Program-made: the position numbers and the translations under genes
The notes under the pieces: model-generated
Databases searched by the model: none
What the model was told of the DNA's origin: nothing
What the model saw: only the letters and a program-made list of their open reading frames with translations
In this document: piece by piece, positions 1 through 6,951 of the stretch
How the letters are laid out: each line of letters starts with the position of its first letter
How positions within the stretch are numbered: the stretch's first letter is position 1
DNA from: an uncultured Lachnospiraceae bacterium
GTDB taxonomy: Bacteria; Bacillota; Clostridia; Lachnospirales; Lachnospiraceae
DNA: 21,528 nt
Direction of reading: 5' to 3'
Assembly (NCBI GenBank): GCA_900546495.1
Contig: URDN01000040.1
Span: 1-21,528 of the forward strand

Positions 1-102
1 TATTACTCACCACTTGCAGAAGTGGGAGTCTCAACTCAGACTGAGATGAATACTTTTCGCTGTAAATCTGTTTACCAAAATAACTCTGAAAAATGGTATT
101 TT
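1..102. other. Window-edge non-coding stretch with two small hairpins
   Basis: No gene is supported here. Two short inverted repeats are visible: CCACTT/AAGTGG at about 11-26 and TCTCA/TGAGA at about 29-46. One plus-strand frame is open from base 1 to about 128, but it has no start in the window and runs into the 3' end of pfkA on the other strand, so it is not called. The hairpins could belong to the end of an element lying left of the window. No T-tract follows either hairpin in the pfkA reading direction. Confidence 0.3.
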
Positions 103-1176
103 TTAATCTCCGAAACAAATTCCCACTAATTTTGCTTCTTTGATCAGCTGACAATCCGGCTGAACCATTTTCAGCTTGCCAGCAACCTCGCCCAGAGGTA
201 CTTTCCTGGTCTGACCATTGATCATTCCTACCATATAGCCATAATCCTCATCCAGGATCAGTTTTGCTGCATGAGCACCAAGCTGTGTACAAAGTACACG
301 GTCATAAGCACACGGACTGCCACCACGCTGCATATGTCCCGGAACGGTAACACGCACTTCATTTCCGGTACGTTCCTGAATCTGTGCTGCCACTTCATAG
401 GAAACAGACGGATATTTGGTCTCTTTTTTCTTTGCTTTCAGCTCCTTCTTGGAAAGTTTTGCATCTTCCTTGGAAATTGCGCCCACAGCAACGGCCAGAA
501 TGGTAAATCCTTTTCCGTCTTTGCTTCGTTTGTTAATGGCCTCTACAACTTTGTCGATATCATATGGGATCTCCGGGATCAGAATGATATCGGCGCCGCC
601 TGCCACGCCGGCATGAAGCGGAAGCCAGCCGACTTTGTGTCCCATGATCTCTACGATAAATACACGGTTGTGAGAAGCTGCCGTGGTATGAATGCAGTCA
701 ATAACATCTGTTGCAATGTTTAACGCACTCTCAAAACCAAAGGTAATATCGGTACCGTAAATATCGTTGTCGATGGTTTTTGGCAGATGAATAATGTTCA
801 AACCTTCCTCACGAAGCAGGTTTGCGGTCTTTTGTGTACCGTTACCACCGAGAATTACCAGACAGTCAAGATTTAATTTATGGTAAGTGTGCTTCATAGC
901 TCCCACTTTATCTAATCCGTTTTCATCCGGTACACGCATATATTTGAACGGCTGACGGGATGTTCCGAGAATAGTTCCGCCTTTTGTCAGAATTCCAGAA
1001 AAATCTTTTGATGTCAGCAGACGATAATTTCCATAGATCAGTCCTTTGTATCCATCGTAAAAACCATAAATCTCCAGTTCATCCAGATTGGTGTTTAATC
1101 CTTTTACTACTCCACGCATTGCGGCATTTAAAGCCTGGCAGTCTCCGCCACTTGTCAGCAGACCGATTCTTTTCAT
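103..1176 (-). CDS. pfkA: 6-phosphofructokinase (PfkA family, group III-like)
   Basis: This protein phosphorylates fructose 6-phosphate to fructose 1,6-bisphosphate in glycolysis, in the cytoplasm. Its 357 residues include the N-terminal loop GGDCQALN (10-17), GGNGT (110-114), PKTIDND (132-138, with the catalytic TIDND), MGHKVGW (178-184) and a late MQRGGSP motif. By alignment to E. coli PFK, position 104 is Gly and position 124 is Lys. Gly104 is usual for ATP users; Lys124 occurs in PPi-type and mixed group III enzymes. ATP is therefore the more likely donor. The residue before Gly104 is Asn (N112) instead of the usual Asp, and the first loop has QA where PG is typical. The ATG is preceded by GGAG at good spacing. 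It looks monocistronic and unrelated to the lar genes. Confidence 0.9.
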   Translation of the reverse strand: MKRIGLLTSGGDCQALNAAMRGVVKGLNTNLDELEIYGFYDGYKGLIYGNYRLLTSKDFSGILTKGGTILGTSRQPFKYMRVPDENGLDKVGAMKHTYHKLNLDCLVILGGNGTQKTANLLREEGLNIIHLPKTIDNDIYGTDITFGFESALNIATDVIDCIHTTAASHNRVFIVEIMGHKVGWLPLHAGVAGGADIILIPEIPYDIDKVVEAINKRSKDGKGFTILAVAVGAISKEDAKLSKKELKAKKKETKYPSVSYEVAAQIQERTGNEVRVTVPGHMQRGGSPCAYDRVLCTQLGAHAAKLILDEDYGYMVGMINGQTRKVPLGEVAGKLKMVQPDCQLIKEAKLVGICFGD

Positions 1177-1711
1177 TGTTATTTCCGCTCCTCTCTTGGT
1201 TCACAGATTATCAGATTACCCTGTTTTATACTTACTCTTTTTATCTATTTGTTTTTCAGACAGGTAACATTCCTATATTTCAGAAGTTTGCTCTGTTCTG
1301 AATCAACAGATGTTGGGGGCAAAAATGCCTTACGAATCGTTCCGTACTTCGTACTGCCACAATTCTACCCAATCATCGATATAATCTATTATAAAACAAT
1401 CTGCGAAAAAAACACATTGTATGTATCGTATGTTCTGAATTTTATCAAATTAACCAGGGGATTACAAGACTAATTGCCCCGTCTGAAAATTTTACGTCAC
1501 AGTTTACTCATTATATGTATCCAGATAACGATCATGCTTGCATGAAGAGATATCTGGATACATAATGATGAAGGATACACCATTTTATGAGCAAAATTAA
1601 CAGCTGGCATCTTCTTGAACATAGTTCAAGAAGCATCGCTCGCAAGCGAGCTCTTTTGCGAATGGCGCAGGTGAACTGAGAAAACTGTATTTTACCATTC
1701 CTTTTCAGGGA
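1177..1711. other. Intergenic stretch with several palindromes, no gene seen
   Basis: This stretch between pfkA and the tRNA promoter has no convincing coding frame. It contains a long inverted repeat (1514-1564, listed separately), a perfect 10-bp palindrome CTTCTTGAAC/GTTCAAGAAG with a 3-base centre at 1611-1633, and GCTCGC-AA-GCGAGC at 1638-1651. No T-tract follows the last two, so they are not obvious terminators. A pfkA promoter should lie in the first 150 bases, but no clear -35/-10 pair could be chosen. Confidence 0.4.
1512..1570. repeat. Dispersed structured repeat, copy A
   Basis: A perfect 14-bp inverted repeat, TATGTATCCAGATA (1514-1527) and its complement at 1551-1564, encloses an inner CATGC-TT-GCATG hairpin. 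The same layout recurs at 5632-5692 with changes in both arms. The shared skeleton is ATGTATYC, then GATCATRCTTRCAYGARG, then TGGATACA and TGATGAA. Confidence 0.55.
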
Positions 1712-1740
1712 TTGACGAACCTCTGAAAAATGTTTATACT
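1712..1740 (+). promoter_or_regulatory. Sigma-70-type promoter of the tRNA-Ser gene
   Basis: TTGACG (1712-1717) and TATACT (1735-1740) are separated by exactly 17 bases and lie 74 bases before the tRNA. The next downstream gene on this strand is the tRNA, so it is assigned to it. Confidence 0.75.
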
Positions 1741-1813
1741 AATTAAGTCTTTAGCAATCTAAAAATGTCAAAGGTTATATCAGATGAGAAACACATCCGA
1801 TATAAAATATTTT

Positions 1814-1901
1814 GGAGAAGTACTCAAGTGGCTGAAGAGTCTGGCTTCGAACACCAGTAGGTCGGTAACACGGCGCGAGGGTTCAAATCCCTCCTTCTCC
1901 G
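1814..1901 (+). tRNA. tRNA-Ser (anticodon CGA)
   Basis: The acceptor stem pairs GGAGAAG with CTTCTCC, and the T arm is GAGGG-TTCAAAT-CCCTC. The anticodon loop is TTCGAAC, giving anticodon CGA (reads UCG), with T33 and A37 as expected. A long variable arm (TAGGTCGGTAACACGGCGC) marks a class II tRNA and fits serine. The 31-39 pair at the top of the anticodon stem is a C/A mismatch. No CCA is encoded, as the sequence continues GCTG, so CCA must be added after transcription. The gene stands alone between its own promoter and terminator. Confidence 0.93.
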
Positions 1902-1903
1902 CT

Positions 1904-1946
1904 GAAAAAGAGCGCAAAACGTTTTTTTCGTCTTGCGCTCTTTTTC
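1904..1946 (+). terminator. Rho-independent terminator after tRNA-Ser
   Basis: The stem GAAAAAGAGCGCAA / TTGCGCTCTTTTTC has a 15-base loop and ends in a run of five T. It begins three bases after the tRNA. The AAAAAGAGC side gives T residues on the other strand, but the XRE gene ends some 45 bases away and would be read towards it, so it could serve both directions. Confidence 0.8.
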
Positions 1947-1989
1947 ATATTTCTATCATCCATTATAAAAGCAGCAGATACTGAATCAG

Positions 1990-3012
1990 TCAAACAGATC
2001 TTCCACTCCCCCCAATATCCCGGATCATGCTCACTGCAACCATCACCGCACCGACGATCAAAATCACCAGTCCGATGTTTTGTCCGGCAAAATCTATCCA
2101 GTTGTGAAAATTTACACCTGGTCTAACAACGCTACTACTATATGCAATGCTAATCATCGTGTTCGCAAAAAACGTCCATACACCGCAAAGTGCAACTGTG
2201 ATACTGATTTTCATTAAACGGCTGCATCGGATATATCGAAACACCACAAAGATTGCCCATGCAAGTATTGCAAAAATTGTTAATGCCCAAAGGTTCTGAG
2301 CAATAATAGCACCTGTCACGCCTTCTGCATAAAACAGGCAACCAAAGAATACCATCAGATAGCATAATACCGTATCAATCGCCATACAGATCAGTCCTTT
2401 GTGATGCAAAACTGCCCAGTCATAATGCCAGCTGCATAGAATGATTGGTAAAAATACGCTGAGCAGACCAAAGCTGACTCCAAGCAGAGACATGATCAGC
2501 CAGTCACCGCCCAACACAATTCTGCAAGCACACAGCATATAAATGAGTGATCCATAAAAACACCAGAAGCACTTTTCTGCGCGTCTTGTTTTGGTCATGA
2601 CCGGTACATTGATAAAAGAAAATACCATGGCAAGCCCACCAACCACGATAAAGAACCATGACAGGCGATGATCTGTTACAAGGTTTCCAATAAAGCATGG
2701 AACCAAAACTGCCAGATAGCATATGTAAGTAACCCATGTATAGCCTTTCAGGATTCTCAGATATCCACGGGACTGTTCCTCAATTTCACGTTGATGCATG
2801 TCATCGCTGGCGGTCAGAAGTTCATGCTCTGACACATGTAAGATCTCGCATAAACTGGTGACCAGTGTCATATCCGGATAGGATAATCCTCTCTCCCACT
2901 TGCTGACTGCTGATTCTGATACAAACAACTGCGTTGCCAGCTCTTTTTGTGAAAGCCCGGCTTCTTTTCGTTTTTCTTTTATATATCTTCCGAAATTTTC
3001 TCTTTTTTCCAT
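1990..3012 (-). CDS. XRE-family regulator with C-terminal membrane domain
   Basis: The N-terminus is a Cro/C1-type helix-turn-helix (about residues 9-65; KEAGLSQKELATQLFVSESAVSKWERG). After a short linker, from about residue 90 to the end, the protein is almost entirely hydrophobic with about eight candidate membrane segments. This XRE-plus-membrane architecture is common in Clostridia. Such proteins are thought to couple a membrane or envelope signal to transcription, but the targets of this one are not known. Length is 340 residues. AAAGGAG at good spacing supports the ATG. It stands alone, with no immediate partner on the same strand, and nothing ties it to the lar genes. Confidence 0.8.
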   Translation of the reverse strand: MEKRENFGRYIKEKRKEAGLSQKELATQLFVSESAVSKWERGLSYPDMTLVTSLCEILHVSEHELLTASDDMHQREIEEQSRGYLRILKGYTWVTYICYLAVLVPCFIGNLVTDHRLSWFFIVVGGLAMVFSFINVPVMTKTRRAEKCFWCFYGSLIYMLCACRIVLGGDWLIMSLLGVSFGLLSVFLPIILCSWHYDWAVLHHKGLICMAIDTVLCYLMVFFGCLFYAEGVTGAIIAQNLWALTIFAILAWAIFVVFRYIRCSRLMKISITVALCGVWTFFANTMISIAYSSSVVRPGVNFHNWIDFAGQNIGLVILIVGAVMVAVSMIRDIGGSGRSV

Positions 3013-3224
3013 TTTATATTTTGCTCCTTTCGATTGCCTGCAAAGATGCTTTTCTAATACACATCGTCATCCATGTTTCGATGAGCAGAAAGTCTCCCGC
3101 ATTTTTTCATTTTATCTCTGTCCTGCAGGAACATGATTACGCCAAGAGTTTTTTACGGATGCTCTGTTCGACGTCTGTGCCCCAGTTATAACAGCAATCC
3201 AAACCTACGTCAATAATTTCAGTC
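3013..3224. other. Intergenic stretch, no gene called
   Basis: The stretch upstream of the XRE gene holds no frame with a start codon and ribosome binding site. A minus-strand frame with no start (3137-3259) overlaps the larE terminator and is not called. No clear promoter could be chosen for the XRE gene. Confidence 0.4.
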
Positions 3225-3254
3225 AAAAAAAGGACTCGACCATTGGTCAAGTCC
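3225..3254 (-). terminator. Rho-independent terminator of the rpoN-larE unit
   Basis: Read on the minus strand, GGACTTGACCA / TGGTCGAGTCC forms an 11-bp stem with one G-T pair and a one-base centre, followed by seven T. It lies about 100 bases after the larE stop and is the first terminator met in that direction. Confidence 0.8.
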
Positions 3255-3353
3255 AGTGTTTATGCGGGTTCGCACCACTTTATAACATTTTAAAATCTGA
3301 ATATGTGTATCGGGATTTTCATAAAAATATGTATCACATTTACATAAAATACA

Positions 3354-4097
3354 TTATCTTGTTTTCAGATCCAGACAGACGGTTCCGAAAATCGGTTCCA
3401 AAACTGTCAAAATCTCCTCGCGTTTTTCCATTACAAGAGAAAGCTGCTCCGGTTTCACCTGAAGCTTTGCATAACCTTCCGGATGACGGACACGGAAATC
3501 TGTAAATCCCATAGCAGCCAGTGCGGTCTCTGCCTGCTCTACATCCTGAAGCTGTTTTGCTGTGATCCGTGTACCGGATGGAATACGGGTTGCAAGACAG
3601 GCGTACGCCGGTTTGCGCGCAGTAAATAATCCATGTTTTTCGGATTCATCCCGAAGTACCGGTTTTGTGATTCCACAGATGCGGAGCGGTGACAACACTT
3701 TCAGTTCCTGCAGCGCTTTCATTCCCGGTCTGTCGTCTGCATCATCGGACGCATTTGTTCCGTCTGCCAGACAGGAAAAACCAAGTTCCAGTGCTTTCTT
3801 CTGAATCTCAGTAAAAATAACTGTCTTGCAATAATAACAGCGATTTGACGGATTTTGCACAACCACCTCCTGACTCAGCACATCCCGTTCCAGAATCGTC
3901 AGCGGAATATCATACTCCTCACAAAAGCGAAGGGCATCTTCCTTTTCAAACGTTGGTTGAAATGCTGTGGATACATAGATCGCTGTCATTTCTTTTGCAT
4001 ATTTTTTTGCCATATAAGCTAAGTAAGCAGAATCTGTTCCACCAGAAAATGCAATTGCGATCCGCGGATTTTCTGTAAAAAATTCCTGTAGTGTCAT
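3354..4097 (-). CDS. larE: LarE, sulfur transferase for the nickel-pincer cofactor
   Basis: LarE uses ATP to activate the carboxylates of the pyridinium intermediate made by LarB and converts them to thiocarboxylates that later bind nickel. The PP-loop SGGTDS (18-23) is the ATP site. NRCYYCK (85-91) and PAYACLATR are typical of LarE; the Cys in ACLATR (C167) matches the sulfur-donating C176 of L. plantarum LarE. Further Cys at 59, 87, 90, 109, 141 and 241 leave open whether it sacrifices its own Cys or uses a [4Fe-4S] cluster. The frame extends 12 codons upstream into rpoN, but AAAGGAG sits just before the internal ATG at 4097, so that start (247 residues) is chosen. The gap to rpoN is 16 bases, so the two form an operon. 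Confidence 0.92.
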   Translation of the reverse strand: MTLQEFFTENPRIAIAFSGGTDSAYLAYMAKKYAKEMTAIYVSTAFQPTFEKEDALRFCEEYDIPLTILERDVLSQEVVVQNPSNRCYYCKTVIFTEIQKKALELGFSCLADGTNASDDADDRPGMKALQELKVLSPLRICGITKPVLRDESEKHGLFTARKPAYACLATRIPSGTRITAKQLQDVEQAETALAAMGFTDFRVRHPEGYAKLQVKPEQLSLVMEKREEILTVLEPIFGTVCLDLKTR

Positions 4098-4113
4098 CTC
4101 TTCTCCTTTATGA

Positions 4114-5490
4114 TTAAAACTCTTTTCGACCACTCTTATCCGGGATTCCCATCTCGGTACGATATTTGTTCACCGTACGCCGGGACAGTTTGATTCCTTT
4201 TGCGGAAAGCTGGTCGCTGATTGCCTGATCGCTGTACGGTTTTTTCTTGTTTTCGCCGTCTACGATTTCCTGAATCATGGCTTTCATCTGTTCCGGTGTC
4301 TTTTCGTCCCCTTCATTTCCGCTGCTGCTCTTTACGGCAACAGAAGTCAGGAAATAGTTCAACGGGAACACACCCCAGGAACATTGCAGATATTTACCTC
4401 TCATGGCACGGCTGATGGTGGATTCATGGAGATTCAGTTCTTCTGCCAAATCTACCAGACGCATCGGGCGCTTATGCCCAGGTCCGTACAGAAAAAAGTC
4501 ATTCTGTTTTGCTACCAACAAATGCATAACGCGCGACAACGTAGAAGAACGCTGTGAAATACAGTTGGATACCCACTGTGCCTGCTGCACTTTATCTTTC
4601 AGATATTTTTTTGCTTCCTCATCGCTGGTACTCTCCATCATTGTCTGATAATAGCTGCTGATGGAAAAACCCGGATACTGATATTCATTGATCAGGATCT
4701 CGAACTGATCTTCCAGTTTAACCACAACCGCATCCGGACTGATATAACGAAGCTGCTCACGGTCACTGAAGGAGCTTCCCGGCTTTGGATTCAGCTTGCG
4801 AATCTCCTCACAGGCATCCTGCACTTCCTCCAGAGAAACCTGAAGCTTTTTCGCAATGTTTGGCAGATGATTTTTGGCAACTTCTTCCATATAATTCTTG
4901 ATGATCTCCACCGTTACATCAGAATAGTCCTTAATCCGCTCCACCTGAAGTAACAGACATTCCTGAAGGTTTCTGGCGCCAACGCCTGCCGGATCCAGCT
5001 CCTGAATCTCCTGCAGCATTTCCTCTACCACTTCTTCAGATGTCGAAAAATGCTCTGCAACCTGTGCAATGTCCCCCACAAAATAGCCTTTGGAATCTAA
5101 AGAACAGACCAAATAGTCCACAATCGCCCGTTCCAGATCTGTGTAATCCGCCAGTAAAAGCTGTGCATGCAGATATTCTTCCAGATTTTCCTCAGACTGT
5201 CTGCTGTCATGCCAGTTTGCTTCCATATTTTCGTCAGACCGCTCCTGCTGATAATACACGCGGTTCTGCAAATCGGTGGATTCCAACCAGTCCAACTTAC
5301 GCTGCAAATCTTCCTGATGAGTATCTGCTTTTACCGGACTGGTCTCTGCCAGTTCGATCACCGGATTTTCCAATGCAAGTTTCTCTATATAACCTTCCAG
5401 TTCCTGAGCGCTCATTTGAAGAATCTCCATCGACTGGACCATGTGTTGTGACAAAATCTGCTTCTGACTAAGCTCCATCTTCAGTTCCAT
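4114..5490 (-). CDS. rpoN: RNA polymerase sigma-54 factor
   Basis: This 458-residue protein recognises -24/-12 promoters and opens them only with an AAA+ activator. Region I is Gln/Leu-rich (residues 6-40; LSQKQILSQHMVQSMEILQ), followed by an acidic linker and the core-binding domain. A helix-turn-helix (LAEELNLHESTISRAMRGKY) leads to the RpoN box SRRTVNKYRT (436-445), which matches the consensus ARRTVAKYRE except for conservative changes. The ATG follows AGAGGA; a second ATG four codons on is possible. It lies between larC and larE and is most likely co-transcribed with larE from a sigma-70-type promoter at 5551-5580. Four sigma-54 promoters and two activators occur in this window, so it probably drives its own neighbours. 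Confidence 0.96.
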   Translation of the reverse strand: MELKMELSQKQILSQHMVQSMEILQMSAQELEGYIEKLALENPVIELAETSPVKADTHQEDLQRKLDWLESTDLQNRVYYQQERSDENMEANWHDSRQSEENLEEYLHAQLLLADYTDLERAIVDYLVCSLDSKGYFVGDIAQVAEHFSTSEEVVEEMLQEIQELDPAGVGARNLQECLLLQVERIKDYSDVTVEIIKNYMEEVAKNHLPNIAKKLQVSLEEVQDACEEIRKLNPKPGSSFSDREQLRYISPDAVVVKLEDQFEILINEYQYPGFSISSYYQTMMESTSDEEAKKYLKDKVQQAQWVSNCISQRSSTLSRVMHLLVAKQNDFFLYGPGHKRPMRLVDLAEELNLHESTISRAMRGKYLQCSWGVFPLNYFLTSVAVKSSSGNEGDEKTPEQMKAMIQEIVDGENKKKPYSDQAISDQLSAKGIKLSRRTVNKYRTEMGIPDKSGRKEF

Positions 5491-5550
5491 TGTAATTTTC
5501 CTCTTCTCCGTATCTTATATGACTCTTTTGTAATGAATGAATATACACTT

Positions 5551-5580
5551 ATTTTACAACAAGCTTACGTTCTTTTTCAA
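5551..5580 (-). promoter_or_regulatory. Candidate sigma-70-type promoter for rpoN-larE
   Basis: On the minus strand TTGAAA (5575-5580) and TAAAAT (5551-5556) are 18 bases apart. The start point would be about 5544, giving a leader of about 55 bases to rpoN. It is a moderate match only. Sigma-54 being made from a sigma-70 promoter is biologically sensible. Confidence 0.4.
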
Positions 5581-5631
5581 GATGCGTAACAATTACAGCT
5601 CATACATCATGCTATGTTACAGCTCACACAT

Positions 5632-5692
5632 CACATGTATTCATGTAATGATCATACTTACACGAGGAATTACATGGATACACAGTGATGAA
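5632..5692. repeat. Dispersed structured repeat, copy B
   Basis: Second copy of the element at 1512-1570. The outer arms are ATGTATTCATGTAA (5635-5648) and TTACATGGATACA (5670-5682). The arms differ from copy A yet remain paired, and the inner hairpin pairs through G-U wobbles if read on the minus strand. Confidence 0.5.
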
Positions 5693-5826
5693 AAGAACCG
5701 TAACCATACTAGTTCTGCTAATTTTTCAACTCTAATTCTTGACAAACTACAGGTAATATATGAGCTGTTATTTTTCATTTACTTGTTTTTAAATATCCCC
5801 GTCATCTACAGGGATGTCTTCCATCT

Positions 5827-6825
5827 CTATTTTTGATAACCAAGAAAAGCTCTTACACAGCTTAATTGTTCGAATTCTTTTGTGCCGAAACCATATCCGA
5901 TCTCTTCGATTTCCATATTCATCTGTCTTGTGAATGTTTCAACAAAATATTTTAAAATAGCGGCGCCGGTCGGTGTCAGTAATTCTCCGTCAAAGCTGCT
6001 GCAATATACCGGCATGCCTTTAATGATCTCAGCGGTTGCCGGAGCCGGAACCGGAAGTACACCGTGTGCACAACGGACGGTACCATTTCCCACACAAACC
6101 GGTGAAGCCTGAATCTCATCCACGCCAAGCATCTCAATGGCAAGGCTGCTGCCGACCACATCAATTAATGCATCTACAGAACCAACTTCATGGAAGTGGA
6201 TCTGTTCCATATCTGTGCGGTGAACGGTACTCTCTGCGGCTGCGATGGCGCGGTAAATACCTTCCGCATGTTTCTTTACGGTGTCGCTCATGTCCAGTGT
6301 ACTGATTTTTTCCAAAATGGAAGCAACACTTGTGTGTGCATGATGTCCATGGTGATGCTCATGCATATGCCCGTCCTCATGATGATGATCGTGGGTATGC
6401 TCATGGGTATGTGCGTCTTCATGATGATCGTGTACATGACCATCTTCGTGAGTATGTACATGTGCATCTTCATGGGCATGTTCGTGTACGTGATCATCTT
6501 CGTGAGTATGTACATGTACTTCCTCATGGGTATGTTCTGCACAATGACTGTGTTCGTGGGTATGTTCATGCATCTCTCTATGATCATGATGCTCATGCAT
6601 ATGCTCGACGTCTTCTTCTTCTCCGTTAATCTCAACTTTCATATGAATGCCGCCGATTCCCTGTTTGCATGTTTCCTGCGGTATTACATGCACTTCGTCA
6701 CTGATCGCATTTATTTTTTCCAGAAACAGTGTCTTCTGTTCCTCTGTGAGCAGGCTGTATAATGCCCCCATCAGCATATCTCCGGCTGCTCCCGTCTTAC
6801 ATTCCAGATATAATACTTTCTTCAT
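5827..6825 (-). CDS. larC: LarC, LarC1 part only: nickel insertion protein with His-rich insert
   Basis: LarC inserts nickel into the dithio-pyridinium intermediate in a CTP-dependent reaction, finishing the pincer cofactor. The N-terminus (MKKVLYLECKTGAAGDMLMG) and the later blocks QIHFHEVGSVDALIDVVG (208-225), ELLTPTGAAILKYF (281-294) and IEEIGYGFGTKEF are classic DUF111/LarC. Residues 75-164 are an insert with 41 His among 90 residues, partly an 18-residue repeat. The protein ends at the LarC1/LarC2 junction, so the C-terminal half, which binds CTP in L. plantarum, is missing. A -1 shift at the end adds only about 15 residues. The open frame begins at GTG (6840), but the ATG at 6825 after AGGGA is the better start (332 residues). 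The gap to the upstream sensor gene is 126 bases. Confidence 0.9.
   Translation of the reverse strand: MKKVLYLECKTGAAGDMLMGALYSLLTEEQKTLFLEKINAISDEVHVIPQETCKQGIGGIHMKVEINGEEEDVEHMHEHHDHREMHEHTHEHSHCAEHTHEEVHVHTHEDDHVHEHAHEDAHVHTHEDGHVHDHHEDAHTHEHTHDHHHEDGHMHEHHHGHHAHTSVASILEKISTLDMSDTVKKHAEGIYRAIAAAESTVHRTDMEQIHFHEVGSVDALIDVVGSSLAIEMLGVDEIQASPVCVGNGTVRCAHGVLPVPAPATAEIIKGMPVYCSSFDGELLTPTGAAILKYFVETFTRQMNMEIEEIGYGFGTKEFEQLSCVRAFLGYQK
6350..6602 (-). repeat. Degenerate His-codon repeat inside larC
   Basis: CAT/CAC-rich coding repeat for the His-rich loop. A clear 54-base (18-codon) period is seen, for example CATCTTCGTGAGTATGTACA at 6441 and again at 6495 on the plus strand. It creates long antisense open frames rich in Met and Val that are not genes. 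Confidence 0.7.
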
Positions 6826-6951
6826 TCTAAATTCCCTCACTTATCCAAACTGCTGTCTTGTATACAACACCTTTTCTATATATCTATCTACTTTGTCAAT
6901 ATAAAACAATACATTTTTCGTTCCGGTAAATTACTTTGAAACTTTAAAAAT

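Larger units (their letters stand above)
5491..5826 (-). other. larC-rpoN intergenic region
   Basis: This 336-base stretch has no gene. Read on the minus strand it holds a weak hairpin just after larC (ATCCC/GGGAT followed by ATTTAAAAA), repeat copy B, a two-copy 17-base direct repeat (TTACAGCTCAYACATCA on the plus strand at 5593-5609 and 5617-5633) with a third inverted partial copy near 5758-5772, and the rpoN promoter. A LarC2 coding region would be expected here if LarC were complete, but no such frame is present. Confidence 0.5.

Noticed and set aside
3132..3146. 15-base match to the start of the pUC lacZ-alpha region (CATGATTACGCCAAG)
   Set aside because: No other vector sequence flanks it and the surroundings look like normal intergenic DNA; treated as chance, although checking reads for a vector junction would settle it.
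3137..3259. Minus-strand 41-codon open frame ending SIRKKLLA, possibly a gene remnant
   Set aside because: It has no start codon and its 5' part is the larE terminator; too short to assign to a family.
4098..4133. Upstream larE start overlapping rpoN
   Set aside because: AAAGGAG lies directly before the ATG at 4097, and LarE family proteins start near that residue.
5779..5830. Programmed frameshift joining larC to a LarC2 frame
   Set aside because: The -1 frame closes after about 15 residues without LarC2 motifs, so no full-length LarC can be built here.
6190..6762. Long plus-strand open frames (up to 190 codons) rich in Met and Val across larC
   Set aside because: They are the antisense of CAT/CAC His codons in the LarC repeat (ATG/GTG), with no ribosome binding site and no protein-like composition.
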